Source: Gammaproteobacteria bacterium (GTDB lineage: Bacteria; Pseudomonadota; Gammaproteobacteria; Pseudomonadales; Porticoccaceae). Taken from it: 64,000 nucleotides of DNA. Shown here in pieces: positions 18,382 to 29,200 of this stretch. The translations under genes and the position numbers were made by a program. The notes beneath the pieces are model-generated. The model was not told where the DNA came from and did not search any database. It worked only from the letters and a program-made list of their open reading frames with translations. How positions within the stretch are numbered: position 1 is the first letter of the stretch; each line of letters starts with the position of its first letter. The stretch is from NCBI GenBank assembly GCA_018069465.1, contig JAGPUW010000002.1:1-64000 (forward strand). Reading direction: 5' to 3'.

Positions 18382-18830
18382 CTATGTGAAAGTATCGGCC
18401 AATTTTATGCCGTGTTCTGTTAGACGATATTGCTGTCAACGGCTGCTGGGTTTACCGGGGATGGTCATTTCTATCAAGCCTGCTTGTAGTGCAGGTTTTA
18501 GATAACGTTCACGGAAGGACTCTCGGTCTTTGAGTGATAACCTGGTTTGCAGCGTACTTCTATTCAGCGGTTTGCCAGCTTTATACAGCGCCTTAATCAA
18601 TCGTTCGACTTGCGGGGTGACTTGCTGGCTGACCTGCAGGGTGGCACTCCGTCCAGCGCTTTCGATGGTCTCCAGAATCACACTCAACATAAATTCGATA
18701 AAAGGCGCAGAGTCGGTTTTTTTTGTGCTGAGATTGATCGCCTGGTAATACTCGCTTTGATGCGCATGCACCATGCTTTCTACCGGATGCTGCGCCCGCC
18801 GCCGGGTAGTTTTGTCAAATACTAAGTATA
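18382..18830 (-). pseudogene. Fic-family protein, chimeric C-terminal remnant
   Basis: The minus frame reads PVESMVHAHQSEYYQ, then TDSAPFIEFML and a C-terminal winged-helix segment (LKDRESFRERYLKPALQAGL), which is the C-terminal third of one Fic protein subgroup. No Fic HPFxxGNGR motif remains. After GKPSSR there is a TGA where relatives continue, and the frame then goes on as QQYRLTEHGIKLADTFT to a TAG at 18382, so there is an internal stop. Directly upstream is a scrap reading KLPGGGRSIR in another frame, matching the C-terminus of the Fic gene at 30420. The remnant is therefore a junction of two different Fic genes. Confidence 0.75.
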
Positions 18831-18916
18831 AAGCTGTCTAGCAGTATTATTAGTGATACGATTAATAGCATTCCTAATCATACTATTATAAGTGTTGTTA
18901 ACTGGGGCGGTGAGCA

Positions 18917-19174
18917 ATGGGTAAGCTAACGGCGAATGAGCTTAAAACCAAAGGTGTGTCAGCCGTAGAGGCGCGCTTAAAAGTAGATGAAGAGGTGATT
19001 ATTACGGTGCGGGGGCAGGATCGCTACGTGGTAATGGATGTTGAGAAGTACGCCCGCCTGCGTGAGTGCGAGCTGAGTATTGCCTTGCAGGAAGCCAGGG
19101 CCGATGTCGATGCAGGCCGTTATGTCACCGAGAGCGTGGCTGAGCATATGCGGCGTGTGGCCGATGATCTATAG
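18917..19174 (+). CDS. Phd/RelB-like type II antitoxin
   Basis: 85 residues. N-terminal LTANELKTKGVSAVEARL and EEVIITVRGQDRYVVMDVEKY follow the Phd/YefM-type ribbon-helix pattern; the tail is charged and helical, as expected for a toxin-wrapping segment. It overlaps the toxin gene by 11 bp. A partly palindromic AT-rich stretch upstream (about 18868-18888) is a candidate autoregulatory site. Confidence 0.85.
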   Translation: MGKLTANELKTKGVSAVEARLKVDEEVIITVRGQDRYVVMDVEKYARLRECELSIALQEARADVDAGRYVTESVAEHMRRVADDL

Positions 19175-19439
19175 GCTGGTTTACCCCGAAAGTTATCTCA
19201 GGCGCGCAAAAAAGTTTTTAAAAAAGCACCCCGAGGTGTACGGCCAGTATCAAAAAACTCTGGAGCTGCTTGAACTTAACCCCCACCACCCATCGCTGCG
19301 CTTGCACGGTTTGCAGGGTCGGCTTAGCGGTTTGACTTCCGTTTCCATCAACATGCGTTATCGCATCGTGCTGGATATGATCCTGCGAGAAAATGACATT
19401 ATCCTTGTCGATATTGGTAACCATGACCACGTTTATTAG
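19164..19439 (+). CDS. RelE/ParE superfamily toxin
   Basis: 91 residues from ATG 19164 (MIYRLVYPESYLRR); the track's earlier start at 19080 would run through the antitoxin. Pattern: YLRRAKKFLKKHPEV, LHGLQGRLSGLTSVSINMRYRIVLDM, ending VDIGNHDHVY, typical of YafQ/RelE-like ribonucleases with a C-terminal histidine. It forms a module with the overlapping antitoxin. Confidence 0.87.
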   Translation: MIYRLVYPESYLRRAKKFLKKHPEVYGQYQKTLELLELNPHHPSLRLHGLQGRLSGLTSVSINMRYRIVLDMILRENDIILVDIGNHDHVY

Positions 19440-19539
19440 TAGCCATGTTTATTTGCGATAGGGTGTAAGAGGCATGACTGAATAAAAAGCCGTCCCCTCA
19501 GTTTCTGTGAGTTACACGTGTAATGGCAGCTCTAAGTAA

Positions 19540-19689
19540 TCGAATGAGTTGGGTATGCGCCCGATGCAGGAGCGCGCCTATGAAAAACGTGGTGAGCAAT
19601 GTTTGCTGATTAAATCGCCCTCTGCCTCGGGTAAAAGCCGGGCGTTGAAGTTTATCGCCCTTGATAAACCACATAACAGAATTAGTTAG
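19540..19689 (+). pseudogene. Helicase/ATPase N-terminal fragment cut at a repeat
   Basis: The plus frame reads NELGMRPMQERAYEKRGEQC then LLIKSPSASGKSRALKFIAL, a Walker A-containing N-terminus as in DEAD/DEAH-type superfamily 2 proteins. It stops at TAG formed by the first bases of the AGTTAGGACACCC repeat. Everything after the Walker A region is missing. It is evidence that a helicase gene was truncated exactly at repeat copy R1. Confidence 0.65.
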
Positions 19690-19788
19690 GACACCCACCC
19701 AAAGCGATAACTAGGTCAGCCAGTTACGAACTATGACGCTAAAGTTTGTCTTCGCTATTCCTCCTCGCGTGCATAATTACTGCGCCCA
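19684..19788. repeat. 105-bp direct repeat, copy R1 (left of the R-M module)
   Basis: This 105-bp segment begins AGTTAGGACACCCACCC and ends TACTGCGCCCA. It matches 30026-30130 in the same orientation with six single-base differences, all transitions by eye. The two copies bracket the whole helicase-DUF4391-Mod-Res module. Confidence 0.92.
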
Positions 19789-19870
19789 ATCATGACAACA
19801 TGGGCCAGTCGAACTTTATTTCGCCGTGCTTCTCGATTGATCGTGCTGGGAGATCGATCCAGGCGACGTG

Positions 19871-20080
19871 CTATTCGCCTGATGGGTGTAGATCAATCGA
19901 GACTGACCCCATCGATCGATAAATAGAGACATCACCAATGCGGCCCTTGTGAGCGGTGATGAAGTTTTCTGATTGCACAAAGAAACCGCCGGAGCCACAG
20001 CACCCGTAACATTCATTACTGGTGACAATGGCTGTAGGCCATGATTTATCTGCATTGTAGCCGCTTCCTAAGTTGTCCAT
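19871..20080 (-). CDS. Small hypothetical protein with a CCGSGG motif
   Basis: 69 codons, from MDNLGSGYNADKSWPTAIV through CYGCCGSGGFF to DLHPSGE. I do not recognise a family. In favour of a real gene: AAAGG about 9 bp upstream of the ATG, same strand as the Res gene, and a perfect 12-bp inverted repeat just upstream. The cysteine-glycine cluster could bind metal or be structural. Against: short, and an overlapping ORF exists in another frame. Confidence 0.35.
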   Translation of the reverse strand: MDNLGSGYNADKSWPTAIVTSNECYGCCGSGGFFVQSENFITAHKGRIGDVSIYRSMGSVSIDLHPSGE

Positions 20081-20092
20081 ATATGATGCCCT

Positions 20093-20128
20093 TTAGTGGT
20101 GACAAATAGGCAATTATGTCACCACTAA
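20093..20128. promoter_or_regulatory. Perfect 12-bp inverted repeat after the Res gene
   Basis: TTAGTGGTGACA and TGTCACCACTAA pair perfectly around a 12-base loop. The site lies between the Res stop codon and the start of the small 69-codon ORF. There is no T tract. It may be an operator for the small gene or a processing/termination structure for the R-M operon. Confidence 0.6.
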
Positions 20129-20159
20129 TTTAACCAATAGTATTTTCCATTTGCTCAAT

Positions 20160-23100
20160 TTAGGCAGCCGTTGGTTTGCCAACTGCCGTCATTAGTTGGT
20201 CGTAATTCGTCACAACATCATATTTCACATTTTCGCCTGAACCAGCTTCTTCAAGCTTTTTGAAGAACTTTCTGGCGCAATCGATTTTTCGACCTTCAAT
20301 ACCACGCAAATCTAAGCTAGACATAGAACCTTTAGTTTCCGCAATGAAATACACATGCTTAACGGAACCTTCTTTAAAAGATATAGCCCAGTCAGGGTTG
20401 TAGTCACCCACTGGTGTTGGGATAAAGAATCCGCCTGGCAGTTTGGCATAAACAACAACCTCGTCACTTACATCAAGCTTTTCAGCGAACTCTTTTTCAA
20501 CTTTAGAGTCGGTAATTACATAATCATAAATATGGCGTTTTAGCGGCTCTGTTGCTTTACTGAAGTCTTGCTTGCTTTGTGATGCCGTGAAGATATTGGA
20601 ACCAAAGGTTTGATCTGTTTCATCGTAGCTGAGCTTATTGATAATGATGCTAGCCTTTTGTTCCTTAATAAGGCGCGACACTTCTGAAATAAATTGCTCA
20701 GGATTCTTTTTAAACAAACCGAACTTATAATCTTCTATACCCGTCAATATGGCTGCGACTGTTTTTCTGGTAAGTACCGTTGCTTCACCAATTTTACCGA
20801 GCAAGTCATATTCAACTCTCGAATGAACACTACCACTGGATGTGTCATCGTAGCTTTCCTTAATGGCAAAACCCTTGCCATCTCTTAAGGCTCCACCGGT
20901 AAGACCGCTATTCATTAGACCTGATTCAACACGATATGTTAGCTCAGTGACTTTAAGCTCTTTATTGATCGCAAAAACAGCGTTATCAATCAGCTCTTGA
21001 GAGTCAAAATCGACCTTGTAGACCGCTTTCTTGTTAATTCGATTCCAAAGCTCTTTAAATTCTTTCTTATTGAAGTTGTCATTCAACGGGTTGGTTTTTG
21101 GTTTACGTCCATCACCAAAATCAGGCATTTGATTAACATCGAATACGCCATCTACGAGTTTTAAAATAGCTTCGGTATAAGGTTGTAACTCAGCAGGCAA
21201 ATCGGGCAACTTACCTTCGGCTTTGGCAGAATGATATTCTGGGGTTATTTCATCGGCATCGTTAGTGAAGTCGTTCTTCATTAAATAGCGATAGATTTGA
21301 TTCGCCATTATCTCCGTGACAACTATTTCGCCCGAATCCGTTTTTAAGGTCTTGCCATTAAAGTATTCTTTATCAGCCTTACGCGGTCTTGCGGCTAGGG
21401 TATCAGCAATCTCAGTTTGCAGATTAGTCACGAAGTCTTGATAGCTTTCGCTGGCAACCACTGTTAGCACGTTGATATCGTGAACCGTTGACGGCTGGTC
21501 TTGGCGTTCACCATTTTGGTTCACAGAGATACGCAAACCACGGCCTACCTCTTGTCGGCGTGAAATAGTGTTGTCGCTGTTTTTTAGCATGCACATGGTA
21601 AATACATTAGGGTTATCCCAGCCTTCACGTAGTGCCGAGTGAGAGAATATAAAGCGCAGGCTTTTCTTAGCTAGCGCTTCTTCACCATCGCTAGACTTAG
21701 GTAACGACAGTAGAGCCTCCTTATCTCTCAGGATTAGATCATAAGCATCAACATCGGTGCTTTGTGTCTTTTCTGACTTAGCCGATTTAACGCTATCAAC
21801 CATCTTGCCTTTTTTATCAATAGAGAAGTAACCCTGATGCGTAGCCTCTACCTGAATGTTTTTTAGGTAAGTGTGGTATTCAGGGTTAAGCGCCAGTTGA
21901 TCTAGCTTATAGGCAATTTGCTCTGTGTATTCCTCCTCAAATATCGTCGCATATTGGCCTTTATTATCTGGCGCTTCGTAATCACGGTATTTTGCTACTT
22001 CATCAATAAAGAAAAGCGATAACACCTTAATGCCTTGCTTAAACAACTGCTCTTCTTTTTCTAGGTGGGCCTTAATGGTTTCACGAATCTGAATACGGCG
22101 GCGCACAGCTTCATCTACATCACCAAAGGCATCGCCAGCCGTTAATATCAGGCCATTGGTAAATTCAACGGTATCGGTATTGGCATTTATATCAGCGACA
22201 ACATAGCCCTTGTATTGGTCAAGCTCACCACTTTTAATATATAGATCATCGCCTTTGTCAATAAGTTTTCGTTTCTTTTTGATCACACCCGTCTTTAATT
22301 TTTCTTCAATCTCTATCCAGGCTTTAGGTGCTTGTTTTGAGATTTCGATATTCTCTAAATACAAGTAAGATGCCGTGCCACCTTGGCCCTTTACACTGAT
22401 GCCGCGCACCGCGATTTTCTTAACCAGCTTTTGGTTGTAGGCATCTAGTGCATCTAAGCGGTGAACCTTGAGGTGATTGGTTTTATGGGTGGCCGAATAA
22501 CGAATCACCATTAGTGGTTTGAAGTCGGCTAACGATTCAAGGGTTTTGTCACCCTCCATTTTTTGTGGCTCATCTAAAAACAAGATGGGGCGATTCGCAT
22601 TAATAACATCAATCGGTTTTCTTGACTGAAAGTCATCTAGCCCTACAAGCTCAATTTCGCCGTTAGGCAGTTTCTTGGGTGTACCATAGATTCGCCTGGC
22701 ATCAGCTCCCTTTGCATTAAAGGCCTGAATGTTGATGACCATCACATTAATACCACTGTCTGACGAGAAGCTCTCAATCTCGTGCAGCTGCTTGGAGTTA
22801 TAGGTGAAGAAACGAATCTTCTTACCATAACTGTCAGTAAAGTGGTCGGCAGTAATTTGCAATGACTTAGTCACGCCTTCACGAATCGCAATACTGGGCA
22901 CGACAATAATGAACTTACTCCAGCCATATTTTTGATTCATCTCGAACATGGTTTTGATGTAGCAGTAGGTTTTACCCGTTCCGGTTTCCATCTCAACATC
23001 TAAATGCACGGGCGCGATGGCGCGAGCATTTTTCAAATAGGCCGCTTTAACAGGCTCAATCGTTTTATTCCTATCATTCTTTAGCGTAAATTCAGTCAGT

Positions 23101-23369
23101 GATGAACTTACGGGCAAGTTTTGGCGGCTTTGCACTTGCTGGATATTGCACAGCAACTCAGCCTCATCCAATTTGATATCAGAGTTACGAAAACCCTCAT
23201 CACTATCGATAGCAAGACTGGCTTGTTGACCACTTTTACTCGGGGAATTCGGTAAACCTTTATCTAAACGGTAATTGAGTGGATTGATTTTCGGCTGACC
23301 CTGAAAGCAATCGACCACTGCTTCCACGGCTGCGGTTTGGTAGGCTTGGCTTTTAAATTTTATCTTCAT
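20160..23369 (-). CDS. Type III restriction enzyme, Res subunit
   Basis: 1069 residues, typical of Res. Superfamily 2 helicase motifs: Walker [16 protein letters not shown] near residue 127, motif [16 protein letters not shown] (DEPQ), motif [13 protein letters not shown], and motif VI REGWDNP plus [14 protein letters not shown]. The C-terminal nuclease is visible as [11 protein letters not shown] followed by YFIAETKGS, a PD-(D/E)xK arrangement. Res forms a complex with Mod and cleaves DNA after ATP-driven communication between inversely oriented unmethylated sites. Last gene of the minus-strand module, 12 bp after mod. Base composition is more AT-rich than the flanking core genes. Confidence 0.94.
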   Translation of the reverse strand: MKIKFKSQAYQTAAVEAVVDCFQGQPKINPLNYRLDKGLPNSPSKSGQQASLAIDSDEGFRNSDIKLDEAELLCNIQQVQSRQNLPVSSSLTEFTLKNDRNKTIEPVKAAYLKNARAIAPVHLDVEMETGTGKTYCYIKTMFEMNQKYGWSKFIIVVPSIAIREGVTKSLQITADHFTDSYGKKIRFFTYNSKQLHEIESFSSDSGINVMVINIQAFNAKGADARRIYGTPKKLPNGEIELVGLDDFQSRKPIDVINANRPILFLDEPQKMEGDKTLESLADFKPLMVIRYSATHKTNHLKVHRLDALDAYNQKLVKKIAVRGISVKGQGGTASYLYLENIEISKQAPKAWIEIEEKLKTGVIKKKRKLIDKGDDLYIKSGELDQYKGYVVADINANTDTVEFTNGLILTAGDAFGDVDEAVRRRIQIRETIKAHLEKEEQLFKQGIKVLSLFFIDEVAKYRDYEAPDNKGQYATIFEEEYTEQIAYKLDQLALNPEYHTYLKNIQVEATHQGYFSIDKKGKMVDSVKSAKSEKTQSTDVDAYDLILRDKEALLSLPKSSDGEEALAKKSLRFIFSHSALREGWDNPNVFTMCMLKNSDNTISRRQEVGRGLRISVNQNGERQDQPSTVHDINVLTVVASESYQDFVTNLQTEIADTLAARPRKADKEYFNGKTLKTDSGEIVVTEIMANQIYRYLMKNDFTNDADEITPEYHSAKAEGKLPDLPAELQPYTEAILKLVDGVFDVNQMPDFGDGRKPKTNPLNDNFNKKEFKELWNRINKKAVYKVDFDSQELIDNAVFAINKELKVTELTYRVESGLMNSGLTGGALRDGKGFAIKESYDDTSSGSVHSRVEYDLLGKIGEATVLTRKTVAAILTGIEDYKFGLFKKNPEQFISEVSRLIKEQKASIIINKLSYDETDQTFGSNIFTASQSKQDFSKATEPLKRHIYDYVITDSKVEKEFAEKLDVSDEVVVYAKLPGGFFIPTPVGDYNPDWAISFKEGSVKHVYFIAETKGSMSSLDLRGIEGRKIDCARKFFKKLEEAGSGENVKYDVVTNYDQLMTAVGKPTAA

Positions 23370-23381
23370 TGCTTATTCCCC

Positions 23382-25367
23382 CTATATCGCTTTGATATCG
23401 GCGGCCGGAGCCAGCTGTTTGAAGATTTGCTCTACATTGATTTTTACGCTGTCAGATACAAACCCATCATCACGGAATACCACGCGCAATGGCTTTTTCG
23501 CCGCAAGAGCTTTAATTAACGCCTCATCAATGCCTTTGTCGAAACAGGCGACTAGATCACAAGGTGCTTGGTCATCATCGTTTACGAAATAGACTTCTTT
23601 GCCTTCGATGGTTTCTTTTCGAATGGGTAAAGATAAATCCACTCCCCAGTCCAGCATAACTTGGAATAACAAATCCTCGCTGCTGCGGTCGGTTTTGATG
23701 TGCTCTACTTGATTAAAAAGATCATCTTTAGATACTGTATCAGGCGTGTAGTGCACTTCATTCATGTTGCTGGAGTCGATCTTTAGAACGCGGAAGCCGG
23801 TGTCTAAATTAGTTACTTCTGGATTTTCTTCTTTGATTTTTTGACCAGCGCGACGAATGCGCTCTTTGCTGATTTCAGCAATAGTGCTGTAACCAGCTTT
23901 TAAGGCTTCAGATTTTTCATCGCAAACCTCTGGCAGCTGAACCATGATGAATTTTCGACTTCCGCCATCTTTGGCATTAAGTTGTAATACGGCTTGAGCA
24001 GTCGAGCCAGATCCCGCAAAAAAATCCAAAACTAGAGCTTTAGGGTCAGATCCGGTCGCAAGGTCAAGCCACCTTGCGAGGACGCACTCATCCTTTGGGT
24101 AGTCAAAAATTCCAGATCCGATTAAGCGCGCCAGGCGTTGCGAGGCAGTTGTTCGAATCTGAGTGAAAACAGACTCAGGGACTTGGCTATCCAACTCTTT
24201 GAGAAAGGTCTTTCCCCGCGGAATTTTCTTCTCATCCGGCCCGAAAGCAACAAGACCAGCATTAATTTGCTCTTTTAGCCTAGCCTCGGTATACCTCCAC
24301 CCTGTACTAGGATTTGACACAGGGCATCTCGTAACGGGATGGAGTACGTCGAAATGTGGTCCGCCTCCGCCCGGCCAGCCAAGATCCTTATCAGCGTTGT
24401 AGATTCGACCCAAGTCATCAATGTTCTTGAAACGTGATACAGACGCAGTTATGTCTTTTTGTTTGGAGAGCCAAGAACGAAAAATTGACGTTGCCGTTGC
24501 GGGATCGTGCCCGCTAGTAGCCCAAGCTTCATGTCCTGCAGCCAAAGCATCATCAACGCCCGTCTTCCGCTCGCGCCACCGAACGCCAAGCTCCCTTAGT
24601 CGTGTTTCGTTTTTTGCATAAATCAAAAGGTAATCATGGCCGACCGAGACGTACCGGGAGTCGTTCTTCCGACCACCTTGCCAAACGACGGTCGTGATAT
24701 AGTTTTGCTCGCCAAGAATGAGATTAGCGACCTCACGAAAATTCGCTACCTCAGTATCGTCGATAGACATGATTACGACTCCATCGTCAGCCAGTAGGTT
24801 TCTCGCCAATTTAAGGCGAGAATAAATCATGCTCAACCAATCTGAATGAAATCGCCCATTAGACTCAGTATTCGCTATAAGTCGATTCCCTACTTCATCC
24901 TTTTGCTCGGAACCTAATAAATATTCTTCTGAGGACTCAGAGAAATCATCGTTATAAATAAAGTCATTACCTGTATTATAAGGCGGATCGATATAAATCA
25001 ACTTCACCTTGCCCAGATAGGTTTCTTGCAGCAGCTTTAAAGCCTCAAGATTATCCCCTTCAATAAATAAATTTTCGGTGGTATCAAAATCTACCGATTC
25101 TTCCCGACAAGGGCGCAGTGTTTTAGCTATAGGTGCATTAGCGGTTAATAGGGCTTCTCTTTTACCCGGCCAATTTAGTTGGTAACGCTCTTGCGGCCCT
25201 TCAACAATATTTTTAGACAGTTCCTGCTTGAGCAGGTCAAAATCTATCCCAGCTCTCAACTCTCCATCATCATCTTGCTTTTCTGTTTTGCAATTAGGGA
25301 AAAGCTCTAACAACTGATCTATATTCTGTTGTGTGATGTCGGGGCTGTGCATTTTTAGCTTATCCAT
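23382..25367 (-). CDS. Type III R-M DNA adenine methyltransferase, Mod subunit
   Basis: 661 residues. Beta-class order of motifs: DPPYNTGNDFIYNDDF (catalytic DPPY at about residue 127) comes before the AdoMet-binding VLDFFAGSGSTAQAVLQLN. The region between holds the target-recognition domain, including unusual segments such as WPGGGGPHFDVLHP. It methylates one strand of an asymmetric site and guides Res. The recognition sequence cannot be read from the protein. About 75 bp separate it from the DUF4391 gene, so a shared transcript is likely. Confidence 0.94.
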   Translation of the reverse strand: MDKLKMHSPDITQQNIDQLLELFPNCKTEKQDDDGELRAGIDFDLLKQELSKNIVEGPQERYQLNWPGKREALLTANAPIAKTLRPCREESVDFDTTENLFIEGDNLEALKLLQETYLGKVKLIYIDPPYNTGNDFIYNDDFSESSEEYLLGSEQKDEVGNRLIANTESNGRFHSDWLSMIYSRLKLARNLLADDGVVIMSIDDTEVANFREVANLILGEQNYITTVVWQGGRKNDSRYVSVGHDYLLIYAKNETRLRELGVRWRERKTGVDDALAAGHEAWATSGHDPATATSIFRSWLSKQKDITASVSRFKNIDDLGRIYNADKDLGWPGGGGPHFDVLHPVTRCPVSNPSTGWRYTEARLKEQINAGLVAFGPDEKKIPRGKTFLKELDSQVPESVFTQIRTTASQRLARLIGSGIFDYPKDECVLARWLDLATGSDPKALVLDFFAGSGSTAQAVLQLNAKDGGSRKFIMVQLPEVCDEKSEALKAGYSTIAEISKERIRRAGQKIKEENPEVTNLDTGFRVLKIDSSNMNEVHYTPDTVSKDDLFNQVEHIKTDRSSEDLLFQVMLDWGVDLSLPIRKETIEGKEVYFVNDDDQAPCDLVACFDKGIDEALIKALAAKKPLRVVFRDDGFVSDSVKINVEQIFKQLAPAADIKAI

Positions 25368-25441
25368 ATTGGTCTCTAATCTTTTAAGTTTTGTATGCTG
25401 TAAGGTTTATGGCTTAAGTAGTGTGTTAAATATGCGCTATT

Positions 25442-26251
25442 TTAACCGTGTTGAAGCGCTGCCAGCTCTTTTTTTAAGGCTTTAAACTGGTCATTCAGTT
25501 CACGTTTACGGTTAAACTGCTTTTCTTTATCACGCTTGGCTTTGGTCTGCTCAATCAGCTTATTCAGTTTTTCTATGGCAGCTAGGTCGGCGAGCTTATC
25601 CTCTAAGCTGCGCTTTTTTTGTTGTGACTTAGTATGTTCATTCGCACTTTTAGGTTCTTGTAAATTTTTTGCACTTTGAAAACCCAAGGGCATGAGTGCT
25701 TCAAGCAACTGGGTGTATAGGCTCTCTAAACTGGTTGCAGCGGGTAATGGTGCAGAACACTGACTGCTTTGCACTAACCACTGGCTTTTTAGGTACGCGC
25801 TTTGCTGCCATTTGTCTTTATTGCTTTGCGTGAGCGTTTTAAGTTTATGGGCAGCTTGGTAGGCAATTTCTTGCTCTGCTGGCACCTCCTCGTTTTCACC
25901 CTTTACCTTATCACCCGGCGTTAAATCACGAGTCAGCATAAATAAGGTAGGGTGCGGTATGGCTTTGTCGATGGCTGTTAGTATTTTTTCATCAAGGGTT
26001 TGGGCTTTTAATTTTATGTGGATCACTTCTAGCTCATGTACTTGTTCGGTTTTAGCTAGGTTTATGGTGCTTTCGGCCAGTTTAAACGCCCACTTAATTT
26101 GGGCGACTTGCTCTACAAACAACTGCTTTAACTCGGCGTTAGCACCCGCTTGGCTGTAGAGCTTTTCTTTGGGGATAACACGGCCAAACTTGGAAGCTTC
26201 CGGAAACTTCCAATGGAGTCGTGGTTGATTTTGTTTCTTGGCGTCATCCAT
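25442..26251 (-). CDS. DUF4391 domain protein
   Basis: 269 residues. The first 200 residues match the DUF4391 type: PKEKLYSQAGANAELKQLFV, VAQIKWAFKLAESTINLAKT, EVIHIKLK, then AIPHPTLFMLTRD. The last 70 residues are a charged coiled coil (KKRSLEDKLADLAAIEKLNK and on), suited to binding partner proteins. DUF4391 genes are repeatedly found between a large helicase and type III mod/res genes. No catalytic motif seen. It starts 5 bp after the helicase stop, implying translational coupling. Likely an adaptor. Confidence 0.8.
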   Translation of the reverse strand: MDDAKKQNQPRLHWKFPEASKFGRVIPKEKLYSQAGANAELKQLFVEQVAQIKWAFKLAESTINLAKTEQVHELEVIHIKLKAQTLDEKILTAIDKAIPHPTLFMLTRDLTPGDKVKGENEEVPAEQEIAYQAAHKLKTLTQSNKDKWQQSAYLKSQWLVQSSQCSAPLPAATSLESLYTQLLEALMPLGFQSAKNLQEPKSANEHTKSQQKKRSLEDKLADLAAIEKLNKLIEQTKAKRDKEKQFNRKRELNDQFKALKKELAALQHG

Positions 26252-26256
26252 TGCCG

Positions 26257-29200
26257 TTACTCATGCTCGCCTTGTATGACTATAAAAGCCAACAACTCGA
26301 AGTCGTCTAAGCCTTGAATGCTATTCACTAGCGCGGTAGTTTCGCCACTGCTGAATAAGCTGTCTAGGTCTTTCTCTTCTTTAACATCCACCATGCTGCG
26401 TATGGCATCGCTGAGCAGGCTAGAGTAAGGCTCCATGTTGCGGCCATCTTGAGTGACTGAGTTAAACAGGGTGCAGACATTGGCAATGGGGCTAGTTTGG
26501 TTTTTACAGCAGCTTCTTGTTAAATCCAGGAGCCGCTTCACTTCGGTATGGTCTGCAACAATCTCTCCGCCATTACTGATGTAGACGAGGTAATAAGGGT
26601 GCAATCGGTTTTGCTGGTCAATATTTACTGTGTCATTAATATTCTTAAGCGCAAAGATCACCCCTGAGTTTAAGCCCTTTTCTGGATTGGCTGGCACCAC
26701 AGCATGCATGCCATTGGGAGCGGTTGTAGGCTCGCCATATTTTTCGACCATACCCATGAGATCCATACGAAAGTCGTTAAGGCCGAGGTCGGTTATGGAT
26801 ACACCCGTTTTCAAGTCCTCTAGTTCAACCACCTCTTCTTGCAGGCGTTTGAGCTGTTCTTTTCGATAACTTAGATCGTTAGCTTTGGCGCTGAGTACAT
26901 TGTCATCACCGGTTGCTGTGACATCGACAATAGTCATGCGGCTTTCAACTCGGTCTTTTAGATTGATGTATTCATCGAGCGAAATATCAGGCCAGTAGTT
27001 GACCAGCTGTATGGATTCATTCGGTGAGCCAATACGGTCTACACGACCAAAGCGTTGGATGATTCGAACGGGGTTCCAATGGATATCGTAGTTAATGAGG
27101 TAGTCACAATCTTGTAGGTTTTGGCCTTCTGAAATACAGTCTGTTGCAATGAGCACGTCTATCTCCGACGGTTCTTGGGGAAGAATGGCCGCCTTAGACT
27201 TTGATATGGGCGAGAAGAGCGTGAGTATTTCTTGTATGTCATAGCCACGTTTTGCACTTTTAAGGGTGCTTTTAGGCGGACTAGAGCCTGTTACCATCGC
27301 TGTGTGTAGTTGCTGTGTTGACCATAATTGGGGCGCTAATTGCTCGTAAAGATATTGGGCTGTGTCGGCAAAGGCGGTGAATATAATTACTTTCTTGTTA
27401 CCTTTTCCTTCTATGGTGTTGATAGGTTGTTCAATTTTATCATCAACATGTTTTATTAAGTGCTGAAGCTTGGCATCATCTTCAGGCTCAATTTTTGACA
27501 CAGACGCTAGCAAAGCATTAATCATCTCTAAGTCTGCACTTAGGTCTTGCTGCCAAGAAGGTAAATCCATATCCATTAGCTGGATTTGTACTTTTTTGCC
27601 GATGCTCATTTCTTGAAAGGCTTCGCCATCATCGTCATCCAGTAGGCTCATTGCCTCTTCTAGATCGCTTATTTCTGTTACGCCACCCTTGCTATGGAAT
27701 TTATCGATTAATGCTAAAACGCGATTGTGATTATCTGAGAGTGACTGCAAGGTTTTACGGAACGAATAAACCGAACTCTCTAACCGCTTTAGCAAGTTAG
27801 TGGTCATAAGCGCCACTAGGCTCTTCTCACGGTCAACTTGCCTAAACTTTCCTTTACCCCCTTCTACTTCGGTATCGTATAGCTCTTCGTATTTTTTTAA
27901 TCGACTTGGCAAGATATAACTTATGGGCGCATAGACTGAGAGTTTGAGTAGCTTAAGGTGATCGAATATATCGTTTAGGCTGACTACATCGTTGCGCGTG
28001 GTCAAGGGGCAACGATAAGACAAAGGCGCTCTTCGCTTGGGAAAATGACCAATATCTGTGGTGTCATAAAAGGTTTGAATGTGTTTACGTGAACGGGCAA
28101 TGGTGACGCTGTCTAACAATTCAAAAAAGTCTATATCTAACGAATCTAGTATAGCTTTTGGGGTGCGCTGCTCTGGCTCTAGCTTCGACCAGTCGTTAAA
28201 AGCCCTTTGCGCATTTTTAAAGATAGCTTCTACGGTATTACTTGTTTTCAAGTTCTTGGTGAGATTGCTTGATTCACCCTCATAAGCAAGTGCGAGTTGA
28301 TTGCGCAGATCAACAAATTTGTTGTTTACTGGGGTGGCCGACAACATCAGTACTTTTGTTTTAACGCCGCTTTTGATGACTTTATTCATCAACTTTTGAT
28401 AGCGGGTTTCTCGGTCGTTAACGGCCAGGTCATTTCTAAAGTTATGAGATTCATCAATCACAACCAGGTCATAATTACCCCAATTCACTTGATTAAGTTT
28501 GGTGCCGAATGATTCCCCCGAAACCCTGCTTAAGTCAGTGTGGCAAAGCACATCGTAGTTAAAACGATCTTTTGCCAGTATATTCGTCGTGACATTTCGG
28601 TTATAGGTGAGCCAGTTGTCTGCCAATTTTTTGGGGCAAAGCAACAATACAGATTTGTTGCGCAGCTCGTAGTATTTCATTACCGCTAATGCGGTGAAGG
28701 TTTTACCTAAGCCAACCGAGTCAGCAAGGATGCAGCCGTTGTGCATTTCGAGCTTGTTGATGATACCCGTGGCACCATCTTTTTGGTAATTGAATAGAGC
28801 TTGCCAAATTACAGTGTCTTGATAGCCCGTTCGGTCGTTTGCGAGTACATCCTCATTCATCTCATCTAGAAATTCTTGGAAGATGTTGTAGAGCATGATG
28901 AAGTAAACGCGCTCGGGCGGGTTTTCGTGATAGACCGATTCTATGTGCTGCACGACTTGCTCTGTGACGTCTTCAAGCTTTTCAGGGTCACTCCAGATTT
29001 GGTCAAATAGCTGCAAATATTGAGCTGTGAATGGCATCTGATCCATTTTATGTACAAAGTTGGATACGGCATTACCTTTTTGATAACCCAGATCTACCGC
29101 TGTGAACCCATTGATAGGGGCAAAAATGGTGTCTTTATCTTTGGCTTGGGTTGCTGCGAAAGATTGCATTTGTGCATTAGACGTATTCGATTTAAAAGTC

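Noticed and set aside
19498-19698. Minus ORF of 66 codons beginning MGVLTN
   Set aside because: It is antisense to the helicase fragment and its start is made by the repeat; no homology features.
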